Positions 52,215 to 61,312 of a stretch of DNA of 64,000 nucleotides are shown in pieces. Source of the DNA: Acidobacteriota bacterium (lineage in GTDB: Bacteria; Acidobacteriota; Terriglobia; Terriglobales; Acidobacteriaceae); contig JAJXYY010000041.1 in assembly GCA_021780315.1 (NCBI GenBank), positions 248,001 through 312,000 on the forward strand. The letters run 5' to 3'. Below the pieces are notes generated by a model. That model saw nothing but the letters and a program-made list of their open reading frames with translations, ran no database searches and was not told the DNA's origin. Each line of letters starts with the position of its first letter. Position 1 is the stretch's first letter. The translations under genes and the position numbers were made by a program.

Positions 52215-52676
52215 TTAGGTGGCGACGCCGGAGATATAGGCCTGTAGATGGCGGATGGTTTCGCTCTGCTCGGAGATGACGGCGTTGACGAGATCTCCGA
52301 TGGAGATGACGCCGACGACTGCCCCGTTGTGCATGACGGGGAGATGGCGGATGCGGTTGTCGGTGATGATGCGCATGCAGTCTCCTACGGTGTGGTTGGG
52401 GGTGACTGAGATGACGGGGCTGCTCATGATTTCGGCAACGGTGGTTTCTTTGGAGGAACGGCCCTGGAGGATGACTTTGCGGGCGTAGTCGCGCTCGGAG
52501 ATGATGCCGAGGGGCTTGCCGGGCTGGTTGACTGGGTCGATGACGAGGAGAGCCCCGACTTGCTTGTCGGCCATCCTCTGAATGGCTTCGAAGACGGAGG
52601 CGTGGGGCGGTACTGACCATACCTGCTGGTTTTTGTGCTTGAGGGTGGCGGAGATTGTGGTGGTGAGTTCGCTCAT
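52215..52676 (-). CDS. Two-CBS-domain protein
   Basis: A 153-residue protein made of two CBS domains (VWSVPPHASVFEAIQRMADK and VISVTPNHTVGDCMRIITD, each with the GALLVID or LPVMHNGAVVGVISIGD core), which bind adenosine nucleotides. The likely start is ATG 52676 (MSELTTTISATLKHK); the frame is open upstream to 52829 but lacks CBS features. It is convergent with rhaI and divergent from the regulator; a role in the rhamnose module is not evident. Confidence 0.9.
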   Translation of the reverse strand: MSELTTTISATLKHKNQQVWSVPPHASVFEAIQRMADKQVGALLVIDPVNQPGKPLGIISERDYARKVILQGRSSKETTVAEIMSSPVISVTPNHTVGDCMRIITDNRIRHLPVMHNGAVVGVISIGDLVNAVISEQSETIRHLQAYISGVAT

Positions 52677-52851
52677 AGGTACCTCGGGCCTCGAATCGTA
52701 CCTATGGGAGGTGAAGCCGTCAATGCCGGAGTGGACGATGGGGTATCGGGTGGGGTCGGGGAGTTCCGGGGTGGCGGCTAAATTCATTAGCGAAACTGTG
52801 GTCGATGGCGCGATAATGGAGCGCTGCACGATTGAACCTCACAGGGAGCCT

Positions 52852-53940
52852 ATGCCACTTCGTAAGACGACAAAACGGTTGTATTTGATACCGGTGCTCT
52901 CCAAGGCACTGGATATTCTGGAGTTACTGCAGGCAGAGAACCAGCCAATGACGCTGGAGGCGATTCATCGGCAGACGAAGATCTCGAAGACGACGGTGTA
53001 CCGGGTGCTGAAGACGTTTGTGCACCGGGGGTATTTGTCGCAGTCTCCGGATGGGCTTTACCGGCAGGTGACACGGCCGAAGAAGATGCGGTTTGGTTTT
53101 GGCGGGCAGAGTGCGGATATGCCGTTCTCGGTGGAGGTGACGGAGAGCCTGAAGGAGGCCGCGGCTGCGGTGGGGGTTGATCTGCTGGTGCTGGATAACT
53201 GTTATGACGCGGCTACTGCGCTGAAGAATGCGGAGGAGTTTGTCCGCAGCCGGGTGGATGTGGTGATTGAATTTCAGGTGGAGCATGAAGTGGCGGCGAT
53301 GATTGGGGACAAGATTGCGGCGGCGAAGATACCGCTGATTGCGATCGATATTCCGCACCCGCATGCGACGTATTTTGGAGTGGATAACTACCGGGTGGGG
53401 ATTGAAGCTGGCGATGAGTTGGCCAAGTATGCGATTGCCAACTGGGGCGGCAAGGTGGACTGGGTGATTGGGTTGGACCTGGTGGAGGCTGGCCAGTTGG
53501 TGCAGAGCCGGACGACGGGTGCGTTTGAAGGAATACGGAACGGGATTCCCGACCTGCCGGTGGAGTTGTTTGTGCGGATCGATGGCCGGGGGTTGCGTGA
53601 GCGGAGCCGGAAGCTGATCTCGGACTTTCTGCAACGGCATCCTAAAGACAAACATATTTTGATTGCTGCTGCGACGGACTCCAGCGCGCTGGGTGCTGTG
53701 GATGCTGTGCGGGAGCAGAAGCGGGAGCGGCACGTCGCGATTGTGGGCCAGGACTGCATTGCTGAGGCTGTGGCGGAGATGCGGCGGGAGCGGTCACCGC
53801 TGATTGCTTCGGTCTCGCACCAGACGAATGCCTATGGGCCGAGTTTGATTCATCTGGGGTTGAGTCTTCTGCGGGGGCAGACGGTGCCGCCGTACAACTA
53901 TGTGGAGCACAAGATGGTTACCCGGGACTCTTTGACGTAG
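52852..53940 (+). CDS. Fusion regulator: IclR-type HTH plus periplasmic-binding-protein domain
   Basis: A 362-residue protein. The N-terminal winged HTH (about residues 13-70, SKALDILELLQAENQPMTLE then TTVYRVLKTFVHRGYLS) is of the IclR type. The rest (about residues 85-360) is a LacI/RbsB-like periplasmic-binding fold: VLDNCYDAATALKNAEEFVR, IPLIAIDIPHP and VAIVGQDCIAEAVAEMRRER are typical of sugar sensors. Usual IclR proteins instead carry a GAF-like ligand domain. It probably senses a sugar, likely L-rhamnose, and controls the adjacent rhaEW-rhaB operon. AGGGAG lies just upstream of ATG 52852. Confidence 0.88.
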   Translation: MPLRKTTKRLYLIPVLSKALDILELLQAENQPMTLEAIHRQTKISKTTVYRVLKTFVHRGYLSQSPDGLYRQVTRPKKMRFGFGGQSADMPFSVEVTESLKEAAAAVGVDLLVLDNCYDAATALKNAEEFVRSRVDVVIEFQVEHEVAAMIGDKIAAAKIPLIAIDIPHPHATYFGVDNYRVGIEAGDELAKYAIANWGGKVDWVIGLDLVEAGQLVQSRTTGAFEGIRNGIPDLPVELFVRIDGRGLRERSRKLISDFLQRHPKDKHILIAAATDSSALGAVDAVREQKRERHVAIVGQDCIAEAVAEMRRERSPLIASVSHQTNAYGPSLIHLGLSLLRGQTVPPYNYVEHKMVTRDSLT

Positions 53941-54069
53941 GCGCTGACGGAGTTAGGTGGCGGGAGCGGATTCCGTTCGTGTGTTTTTCACATGAGAAAT
54001 AGTTGCTGTATTGGTGTTTGGTGTGGAATGATGGTTGGGCGTTAACGTACGAACGAGTTCTGGAGCGTA

Positions 54070-56292
54070 ATGGATATGACAGCTAAAGCGAGTGGATCGG
54101 GCCTGAAATTTCTTGAGGACCGCTGGGATGATGCGGTTGCAGCGAAGCTGGATGCACCGGAGTTGCTGCGGTACCGGTCGAACCTGCTGGGGTCGGACCT
54201 TCGGATCACCAACTTTGGCGGTGGGAACACGAGCTCGAAGCTGGAGCAGATAGACCCTGTGGATGGGCAGGTGAAGCAGGTGTTGTGGGTGAAGGGCAGC
54301 GGCGGTGATCTGGGGAGCATCAAGCGGGCGGGCTTTGCGACGCTTTATATGGATAAGCTGCTGGCGTTGGAGAAGGTGTATCGCGGGGTGGATTTCGAAG
54401 ACGAGATGGTGGACCTGTATCCACTGTGCACGTTTGGGAACAACCCGGTGGCGGCGTCGATCGATACGCCGCTGCATGGGTATCTTCCGTTTGCACATGT
54501 GGACCATCTGCATCCTGACTGGGGGATCGCGTTGGCGGCCTCGGCGAACGGGAAGATCAAGATGGAAGAGTTCAATAAGGAGTTCGGGCACAAGCTGGCG
54601 TGGCTGCCGTGGCAGCGTCCGGGGTTTGAGTTGGGCATGATGCTGCGCAAGATTGTGGCCGAGACACCGGGCTGCGATGGCGTGGTGCTGGGTGGGCATG
54701 GACTGTTTACGTGGGGCGATACGCAGCGTGAGAGCTACCTGAATACGATTACGATCATCGATCAACTGGGCCAGTTTATCGAGCGGCACGGAGCGCAGCC
54801 GGGGCATGTGCACTTTGGCGGTGAACGGGTGAAGAGCCGGGAGGACCGGGCAGAGATTGCGTTGAAGATCTTTCCGCATCTGCGAGGCGTGGTGTCGCGG
54901 AAGCAGCGTTGGATTGGGAGCTATTCGGACTTGCCGCATGTGCTGGATTTTGTGAATTCGTCGCATGCGGAGAAGCTGGCGCACCTGGGGACGAGCTGTC
55001 CGGACCACTTTATCCGGACGAAGATTCGTCCGATGTTCCTTCATTGGGATCCGGCGGGTGATCCGAGCGAGTTGAGTGGATTGATTGAGACTTCGCTGGA
55101 GACATACCGGGCGGAGTATGCGGAGTATTACAACAAGCATGCGTTGCCTGATTCTCCGGGGTTGCGGGATGCGAGTCCGACGGTGGTGCTGGTGCCGGGC
55201 GTGGGCATGTTCAGCTTTGGCAAGAATAAGACCGAGTCGCGGATTACGGGTGAGTTTTACATCAATGCGATTGGCGTGATGCAAGGCGCTGGTGCACTGG
55301 GTGCCGGGGTGGAGTGTGAGGAGATTCCTCAGGCTGGACCGGCTGCTTCGGCGGACCAGTTCTCGGTGCATGCGAACTATGTTGCGTTGCCACCGAGCGA
55401 GGCGTTCCGGATTGAGTACTGGAAGCTGGAGGAGGCGAAGATTCGCCGGCAGCCGGCGGAGAAGGAGTTGAGCCGGAGGATTGCGCTGATTGTGGGCGGA
55501 GGCAGCGGGATTGGGCGGGAGGTGGCACTGCTGGCTGCGGAGCGTGGTGCGCACGTAGTGATTGCCGACCGCGATGTGAAGGGTGCGGAGGCAGTTGCGC
55601 AGGAGACAAAGGCGATCTGCGGCGTGGAGGCGGTGAGTTGGACGAGCATCGATATCCGTGACCGCAAGGCGATCCGTGCGGCGCTGGATGCGACGATTCG
55701 GCAGTTTGGCGGAATCGATATTCTGATCAACACGGCGGCGATGTTTCCGTCGTCTCCGGATGGGGTGATCAACGATGCTCTGTGGGCGTTGACGCTGGAA
55801 GTGAATGTGACGGCGAACCATCTGCTGACGGATGAGGCTTCTTCGGTGTTTGCAGCGCAGGGGATTGACGCGAGCGTGGTGCTGACGAGCTCCGCCAATG
55901 CGGTCGTTGCTAAGCGCGGCAGCGAGGCGTATGACGTGAGCAAGGCGGCGTTGAGCCATCTGGTGCGGGAGTTGGCGGTGTCGCTGGCGCCGAAGGTGCG
56001 GGTGAACGGGATCAGTCCGGCGACGGTAGTGAAGGGCTCGACGATGTTCCCACGGGATCGCGTGATTGCTTCGCTGACGAAGTATGGTCTGCCGTTTGAA
56101 GAGAAGATGACTGATGACGAGCTGCGGAATGTGCTGGCACTGTTCTATGCGAAGCGGACGCTGACACATCAGCCGATCGACCCGAAGGACTGTGCGCAGG
56201 CGATCCTGTTCCTGGCTGGGCCTAATGCCCGGTGCACGACGGGCCACTTGATTCCTGTCGATGGCGGACTGGTCGAGGCTTATCTGCGATGA
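54070..56292 (+). CDS. rhaEW: Bifunctional rhamnulose-1-phosphate aldolase / L-lactaldehyde dehydrogenase (RhaEW type)
   Basis: A 740-residue fusion. The N-terminal part (1-about 440) is a class II aldolase-like domain with metal-binding histidines (HVDHLHPDWG, LGGHGLFTWG). The C-terminal part (about 465-740) is an SDR: nucleotide motif VGGGSGIGREVALL, catalytic Ser in LTSSANAV and YxxxK in EAYDVSKAALSH. It cleaves L-rhamnulose-1-phosphate to dihydroxyacetone phosphate and L-lactaldehyde, and then oxidises the lactaldehyde to L-lactate, which LutABC can use. Start ATG 54070 (MDMTAKASG) follows CTGGAG. It is 129 nt after the regulator gene. Confidence 0.93.
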   Translation: MDMTAKASGSGLKFLEDRWDDAVAAKLDAPELLRYRSNLLGSDLRITNFGGGNTSSKLEQIDPVDGQVKQVLWVKGSGGDLGSIKRAGFATLYMDKLLALEKVYRGVDFEDEMVDLYPLCTFGNNPVAASIDTPLHGYLPFAHVDHLHPDWGIALAASANGKIKMEEFNKEFGHKLAWLPWQRPGFELGMMLRKIVAETPGCDGVVLGGHGLFTWGDTQRESYLNTITIIDQLGQFIERHGAQPGHVHFGGERVKSREDRAEIALKIFPHLRGVVSRKQRWIGSYSDLPHVLDFVNSSHAEKLAHLGTSCPDHFIRTKIRPMFLHWDPAGDPSELSGLIETSLETYRAEYAEYYNKHALPDSPGLRDASPTVVLVPGVGMFSFGKNKTESRITGEFYINAIGVMQGAGALGAGVECEEIPQAGPAASADQFSVHANYVALPPSEAFRIEYWKLEEAKIRRQPAEKELSRRIALIVGGGSGIGREVALLAAERGAHVVIADRDVKGAEAVAQETKAICGVEAVSWTSIDIRDRKAIRAALDATIRQFGGIDILINTAAMFPSSPDGVINDALWALTLEVNVTANHLLTDEASSVFAAQGIDASVVLTSSANAVVAKRGSEAYDVSKAALSHLVRELAVSLAPKVRVNGISPATVVKGSTMFPRDRVIASLTKYGLPFEEKMTDDELRNVLALFYAKRTLTHQPIDPKDCAQAILFLAGPNARCTTGHLIPVDGGLVEAYLR

Positions 56293-57779
56293 AACGAGCT
56301 CGTGCGAAGGCGGGGAAGCAAGAACTGATTCCTGCGGACGCGCGGGCGAGTGTTGCGGTGGACCTGGGAGCGGAGAGCTGCCGGGTCTCGCTGCTGCGTT
56401 GGGTAGAGGGTAAGCCGGTTGTGACCCTGATGCATCGTTTTGCCAACGCTCCACGGATGGTGGAGGGTGGGTTGAAGTGGGACCTGGCGATGATTGAGTC
56501 CGGGTTGGATGAGGGGCTGCGGCTATGTGCGGAGCTGGCTACTGAGGGGATTCGCTCGATTGCGGTGGACGGCTGGGCGGTCGACTATGTGCGGGTGGAT
56601 GCGGACGGCAAGGCGCTGGACGATCCGTTTTGCTATCGCGATGAGCGGACGATCAAAGCAGAGCGGTCGGTGCATCGGAAGATAAGTCCGGACCGATTGC
56701 GGGAGCTGACCGGGGTTCAGTTGCTGCGGATCAATACGGTGTATCAGCTGCATGCGGATGCGTTGCAGGGACTGCAGGCTGGGCGGCAGTGGATGAATCT
56801 GCCGGAGTACATTCTGTCGCAGTGGGGTGGGGCGCGAGTGGCGGAACATACGAATGCGACGCATACGGAGTTGGTGGAGCTGTATCAGCGGCAATGGTGC
56901 CGAGAGATCTTCAGCGCGGTGCAACTGGATCTGGCGTGTGCCGCGAAGATCGTTCCTCCAGGGACTGAGGTTGGACGTTTACAGGGAGCGCTGACGGAGC
57001 TGCCGGCGTTTCGCAATACGGTGTTGATTGCTCCCGCGTGCCACGATACTGCTTCGGCGATTGCGGGGATACCAGCGGTGGGCAATGACTGGGCGTACAT
57101 CAGTTCGGGGACCTGGTCGCTGGTGGGTACTTTACTGGAACAGCCGCGCAATGGGGCCGAGGCGCGGGAGGAGAACTTCACGAATCTGGGTGCGGTGGGG
57201 GACCGGATCTGCTTCCACAAGAATGTGAACGGGATGTGGCTGATCAAACAGTGTATGGAGGCGTGGGCGGCGGCGGGGAAGACCTGGGACGTGAAGGAGT
57301 TGGTGGCTGCTGCGGAGGTTGCTGCGAAGCCGCAGGGTCTGCTGGATGTGGATGATCCAGAGTTGATGCTGGCAGGCCGGATGCTGGAACGGATCAATAC
57401 ACAACGGACGAAGCGCGGGTTTGAGCGGCTGGATGAATCGCCTGAGAATGCTCCGGCGTTTGCAAGTTTGATCTTCCATAGTCTTGCGGCGCGGTATGCG
57501 AAGGTATTGGACCGGGTTGGGGTGCATAGTGGGAAGCGATTGAAGCGTCTGTTTGTGGTTGGCGGGGCGAGCCAGAACGAGTTTTTGAACCGGCTGACGG
57601 CAGAGGCTACGGGGTTGCAGGTGTTTCGAGGGTCTGCGGAGAGTTCTACGGTAGGAAACTTTGCGGTGCAGCTTGCGGTGCTGGAAGGAAGCCGAGATGC
57701 TGTGACTGGAGCGTATGCCGAGCAGGTTTCGCAGTGGGCAGGGTTGATGGTGGATGCTACGGCTGTGAGGCTGCCGTAG
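56289..57779 (+). CDS. rhaB: Rhamnulokinase
   Basis: A 496-residue FGGY-family sugar kinase. N-terminal ASVAVDLGAESCRVSLLRW and AVDGWAVDYVRVD form the phosphate- and sugar-binding cleft, HDTASAIAGIP and ISSGTWSLVGT the ATP region and RLFVVGGASQNEFLNRL the C-terminal motif. It phosphorylates L-rhamnulose. ATG 56289 overlaps the rhaEW stop by 4 nt, supporting coupled expression; the frame runs upstream to 56232 but inside rhaEW. Confidence 0.95.
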   Translation: MKRARAKAGKQELIPADARASVAVDLGAESCRVSLLRWVEGKPVVTLMHRFANAPRMVEGGLKWDLAMIESGLDEGLRLCAELATEGIRSIAVDGWAVDYVRVDADGKALDDPFCYRDERTIKAERSVHRKISPDRLRELTGVQLLRINTVYQLHADALQGLQAGRQWMNLPEYILSQWGGARVAEHTNATHTELVELYQRQWCREIFSAVQLDLACAAKIVPPGTEVGRLQGALTELPAFRNTVLIAPACHDTASAIAGIPAVGNDWAYISSGTWSLVGTLLEQPRNGAEAREENFTNLGAVGDRICFHKNVNGMWLIKQCMEAWAAAGKTWDVKELVAAAEVAAKPQGLLDVDDPELMLAGRMLERINTQRTKRGFERLDESPENAPAFASLIFHSLAARYAKVLDRVGVHSGKRLKRLFVVGGASQNEFLNRLTAEATGLQVFRGSAESSTVGNFAVQLAVLEGSRDAVTGAYAEQVSQWAGLMVDATAVRLP

Positions 57780-58226
57780 GTGAGCAGGGATGTGGGAGGG
57801 TGGGAGGCTGAGTGGGGTCTGGGTCGGCTGGTGGGGGAGTGGAGCTTTGAGCGGACGATTCGCGGTCAGGGTTGTATGACCGGGGTTGCGGTGGTGGAGC
57901 CGGTGGGGGATGGCAGGATGAACTACCGGGAGTCCGGTGAGTTGCGTCTGGAGGATGGGCAGAGGCTGCGGGGGGAGCAGCGGTACGTGTATGAGCGTCT
58001 GGACCAGGGATTTGCGGTGCGGTTCCATGGGACGGGAGAGCTGTTTCACCGGGTGATGTTTAGGTGGGGTGAGGGCGGTTTATGGAAGGCCAGCGCGGAG
58101 CATACGTGCAAGGCGGATGTGTATGTGTCGGAGTATGTGTTTCGTGGGGATGGGACGTTTTCGGTGGAGCATGTCGTTCGCGGACCACGCAAGGATTATG
58201 TGATTGCGACGTGCTATCGGCGTTAG
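57780..58226 (+). CDS. DUF6314 family protein
   Basis: A 148-residue soluble protein; GRLVGEWSFERTIRGQGCM, ELFHRVMFRWGEGG and VEHVVRGPRKDYVIATCYRR fit the DUF6314 family, of unknown function. GTG 57780 immediately follows the rhaB stop, so it is the last tightly linked gene of the rhamnose operon. A single beta-barrel fold is likely. Its position suggests a helper, possibly a mutarotase-like or sugar-binding role, which is inference only. Confidence 0.82.
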   Translation: MSRDVGGWEAEWGLGRLVGEWSFERTIRGQGCMTGVAVVEPVGDGRMNYRESGELRLEDGQRLRGEQRYVYERLDQGFAVRFHGTGELFHRVMFRWGEGGLWKASAEHTCKADVYVSEYVFRGDGTFSVEHVVRGPRKDYVIATCYRR

Positions 58227-58259
58227 CTGGGGTGCGTGGGGTGATAGGCTACGTGGTGC

Positions 58260-59720
58260 ATGAGTGGACATACGTTTGATCTTGCTGGAGCGGCGTTTCT
58301 GGAGATGGTGCGCCAGGGGTTTCATCCGGATTTTCCGGATGGAAGCGATGAGCAGGTGGCTCGCATCCGTGCGGCGCGGGCGATTGTGCCGGGTGGGGAT
58401 GTGTTGGACCTGCGGGATTTGCTGTGGTCTTCGATCGACAACGATACATCGCGGGATCTGGACCAGATTGAGTATGCGGAGCGGGTGGAGGGGGGAATCC
58501 GGGTGCGGATTGCGGTGGCGGACGTGTCTGCTTCGGTGGGGAAGAATAGCCCTCTGGACCGTCATGCGGCCGACCAGACGAAGACGGTGTACACGGCGGT
58601 GCGTAACTTCCCGATGTTGCCGAATGAGCTTTCGACGGATCTGACGTCGTTGAACGAGGGAGTAGACCGGGCGGCGGTGGTGGTGGAGTACATAGTGGAT
58701 GCGGAGGGTTGCCGTCAGGGACATCGAATCTATCGTGCGTTGGTGCATAACCGGGCGAAGCTGGCGTACAGCAAGGTGGGTCCGTGGCTGGAGGGTACGG
58801 GTGCGGCAGATGCGAAGGTGGCGGCGTCCGCGGAGCTACAGGCGCAACTGCGGCTACAGGATGAGGCGGCACGGAGTGCCCGGGAACGGCGGGTAAGCGA
58901 AGGCGCGCTGGAGTTCGACCGGATGGAGGCTGATCCGGTGGTGATTGATGGGGAGGTTCGTGGGATACGGCAGGCGTTGCACAATCGTGCGACACACCTG
59001 ATTGAAGACTTTATGGTGGGTGCGAATGAGACGATGGCGGAGTTGCTGCGGGCAGCGGGGCGGTCGTGCATTCGGCGGGTGGTGCGGTCTCCGGAGCGGT
59101 GGGAGCGGATTGTGGAGTTGGTGAAGCGGCATGGGACGGAGTTGCCGGCGGAGCCTGACTCGGTTGCACTGAATCTGTTTCTGAAGCATCAGCGGGAGGC
59201 AGACTCGATACATTACCCGGATCTATCGTTGGCGGTGATCAAGTTGATGGGGCCGGGGGAGTATGTGTTGACACAGGGGAACGATCCTAGACCGCTGGGA
59301 CACTTTGGGCTGTCGGCGCGGGACTATACGCACTCGACTGCACCTAACCGGCGGTTTGCGGACCTGGTGACGCAACGGGTGGTGAAGGCGATGCTGGATG
59401 GGGTTGCGCCGCCGTATACGGATGCCGAGTTGAATGTGATCGCACAGCAGTGCACGTTGCGGGAGTCGGCTGGGCACAAGGTGGAGCGCATGATGCGGAA
59501 GCGGGTGGCGGCGGTGGCACTAAGCAACCGGATCGGCAGTATCTTCCGCGGCGTGGTAACGGGGGTGAGCGAACAGGGGGTGTATGTGCGAGTGATCGAT
59601 CCACCGGTGGAGGGCAGGGTGATGCGGGGCGAGCGTGGGCTGGATGTAGGTGATCGGGTGACGGTGAAGCTGTTGCACACTGATCCTGCGCATGCGTTTA
59701 TTGATTTTGGACTGGTGTGA
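58260..59720 (+). CDS. RNB-domain exoribonuclease (RNase II/R-like, short)
   Basis: A 486-residue ribonuclease of the RNB family. DNDTSRDLDQIEYAERV carries the catalytic Asp cluster, followed by ADVSASVGKNSPLDRHA, YTHSTAPNRRFADLV and a C-terminal S1-type domain (about residues 430-486). The N-terminal cold-shock domains of full RNase R are missing, so it is a compact type. Degrades RNA 3' to 5'. It is 33 nt after the DUF6314 gene; whether it shares the rhamnose transcript is unclear. Confidence 0.93.
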   Translation: MSGHTFDLAGAAFLEMVRQGFHPDFPDGSDEQVARIRAARAIVPGGDVLDLRDLLWSSIDNDTSRDLDQIEYAERVEGGIRVRIAVADVSASVGKNSPLDRHAADQTKTVYTAVRNFPMLPNELSTDLTSLNEGVDRAAVVVEYIVDAEGCRQGHRIYRALVHNRAKLAYSKVGPWLEGTGAADAKVAASAELQAQLRLQDEAARSARERRVSEGALEFDRMEADPVVIDGEVRGIRQALHNRATHLIEDFMVGANETMAELLRAAGRSCIRRVVRSPERWERIVELVKRHGTELPAEPDSVALNLFLKHQREADSIHYPDLSLAVIKLMGPGEYVLTQGNDPRPLGHFGLSARDYTHSTAPNRRFADLVTQRVVKAMLDGVAPPYTDAELNVIAQQCTLRESAGHKVERMMRKRVAAVALSNRIGSIFRGVVTGVSEQGVYVRVIDPPVEGRVMRGERGLDVGDRVTVKLLHTDPAHAFIDFGLV

Positions 59721-59728
59721 AGGCTACG

Positions 59729-61147
59729 TTATTTGGGTTCGCCGAAGGGGACGTCTTTGTTGGAGGGTGGCGTGGGGGTGTCGGAGAAGGTGGGTTTTGA
59801 GCCGTCGGCTGTGATGATGGAGTTGTCTTTGAGGGTCCAGTTGCGAGTGTTGGCGATGGTGCCGGCGGTTTTGGCCTCGATGGTGAGGTGGTCGAGGGTG
59901 AAGTTGTCGAGGGTGGCGGTGGGGTAGGCGCTGACGTTGAAGGCCTGCTTGGCACCGGTGGCCTTGATGTTCCAGATGTGGACGTCGGAGAAGTGGGGCA
60001 GGCCCTGAGCATCGGGGACGACGGTGGTGAGGGTGGTCCAATAGGGGGGCATGGTGGCGCGGTCTACGTTGGCGGGAATGGTGGCGTAGCTGTAGCTGGG
60101 GTTCCAGTTCATGGTGATGTGGATGGGGATGGCTACGCCTTCGAGGGTGAGGTCGTGGATGCGGATGTCTTTGGCGTAGCCGCCGCGGGTGTGGGCGGAC
60201 TTGAAGAGGACTCCGGAGGGGACACCGGCGAGTGCGGTGATGTTGTAGGCCTCGATATTGCGGAAGCCACCGGAGGTTTCGGAGCCGATGGTGACGGCGG
60301 CGGCACCGTGACGGATGATGGAGTCGCGCAGGATGACGTTTTCGGTGGGTCGGTTGACGCGGAGGCCGTCGGAGTCGCGGCCGGATTTGAGGCAGAGGGC
60401 GTCGTCGTTGACGTCGATGTCGGCGTGGGCGACGAGGATGTCGTGGGAGGAGTCGATGTCGATGCCGTCGGTAGAGGGGCCTTTGCCGCCTTCGTTGTTG
60501 CGGATGATGACGCCATCGATAGTGACGTTGTAGGAGTAGAGGACCTGGATGGTCCAGAAGCCTGAGCGCTTGAGGGTGATGCCGCCGCCGAGGTGGATGT
60601 TGGATGAGTTTTGGAAGAGGATGAGGCGGGGGCGGCGGGCGTCGTAGTCGGAGGCCCAGCGGAGGCCTTTGGGTTCGTAGGTGGCGCGGAGGTCCCAGTA
60701 GGACTTCCACCAGATGGGGCCGTCGCCGTCGATGGTTCCCTGACCGGTGAGGGTAACGTTTTGAGCATCGCGGGTGTTGATGAGGGCGGCGGGCCAGGTC
60801 ATTTCGATGCCGGCGATGCGGGTGGGGAGCATGGGGTAGTCGGCGAGGTGTTGGGAGCCGATGAGGGTGACGCCTGCGGGGAGATCGAGGGTGGTGTTGG
60901 ACTTGAGGAAGAGGGAGCCGGTGAGGTAGGTTCCGGGCTGGAGGGTGACCGTGCCTCCGGATGGGGCGGCTGCATCGAGGGCCTTCTGGATGGCGGCGGT
61001 GTCGAGGGTAGTTCCGTCGCCCTTGGCTCCGTAGCTGTTGGCGAGAAATTGTTTGGGAGCAGCGAGCGCGGCGTGGGAGAGCAGAATGGCGGCGAGTGCA
61101 AAGGCTGCCCTGGCGGTGCTGCGGGCGATGTGCTGGGTGATGTGCAT
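59729..61147 (-). CDS. GH28 polygalacturonase / rhamnogalacturonan hydrolase
   Basis: A 472-residue secreted GH28 enzyme with signal peptide (HIARSTARAAFALAAILLSHA, cleavage near ALA-APKQ) and a right-handed parallel beta-helix. Catalytic regions are SDGIDIDSSHDILVA-like (STDGIDIDSS), DDALCLKSGRDSDG and TIGSETSGGF, with SAHTRGG for substrate contact. The GSE motif in place of the GHG of classic polygalacturonases suggests a rhamnogalacturonan-type or exo-acting variant. It cleaves galacturonan in pectin backbones. The start ATG at 61147 is preceded by a conserved leader hairpin (61170-61213) and GGGGGGAG. Confidence 0.9.
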   Translation of the reverse strand: MHITQHIARSTARAAFALAAILLSHAALAAPKQFLANSYGAKGDGTTLDTAAIQKALDAAAPSGGTVTLQPGTYLTGSLFLKSNTTLDLPAGVTLIGSQHLADYPMLPTRIAGIEMTWPAALINTRDAQNVTLTGQGTIDGDGPIWWKSYWDLRATYEPKGLRWASDYDARRPRLILFQNSSNIHLGGGITLKRSGFWTIQVLYSYNVTIDGVIIRNNEGGKGPSTDGIDIDSSHDILVAHADIDVNDDALCLKSGRDSDGLRVNRPTENVILRDSIIRHGAAAVTIGSETSGGFRNIEAYNITALAGVPSGVLFKSAHTRGGYAKDIRIHDLTLEGVAIPIHITMNWNPSYSYATIPANVDRATMPPYWTTLTTVVPDAQGLPHFSDVHIWNIKATGAKQAFNVSAYPTATLDNFTLDHLTIEAKTAGTIANTRNWTLKDNSIITADGSKPTFSDTPTPPSNKDVPFGEPK

Positions 61148-61169
61148 GATGGCTCCCCCCCTACCGGGG

Positions 61170-61213
61170 TTTATTGCGCAAAGTCTTCGAAGGAAAGACT
61201 TTAGGGTTGGACT
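61170..61213 (-). promoter_or_regulatory. 44-nt conserved leader hairpin, copy 2 (upstream of GH28)
   Basis: The same element as at 24541-24584: AGTCCAA and CCTAAAGTCT, loop, then TTCGAAGACTTT and GCGCAATAAA (minus strand). It is identical at 38 of 44 positions, and five of the six differences fall outside the pairing arms. It ends 22 nt upstream of the ATG, ahead of the ribosome site. Confidence 0.6.
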
Positions 61214-61312
61214 ACTTGTAGCTTAACTGCCGGTTGCGATGGTTCGGCGCGGTTAGGGCTGGTGTTGTTGTGGGTTGCGCTTGTCAAGAGTTTCGGTTTG
61301 CTGATTGAGGGG

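Noticed and set aside
53953-56454. 833-codon open frame on the minus strand opposite rhaEW
   Set aside because: It is a GC-bias shadow: composition is dominated by Arg, His, Gln, Pro and Leu with no domain, and the plus strand is a clear two-domain enzyme.
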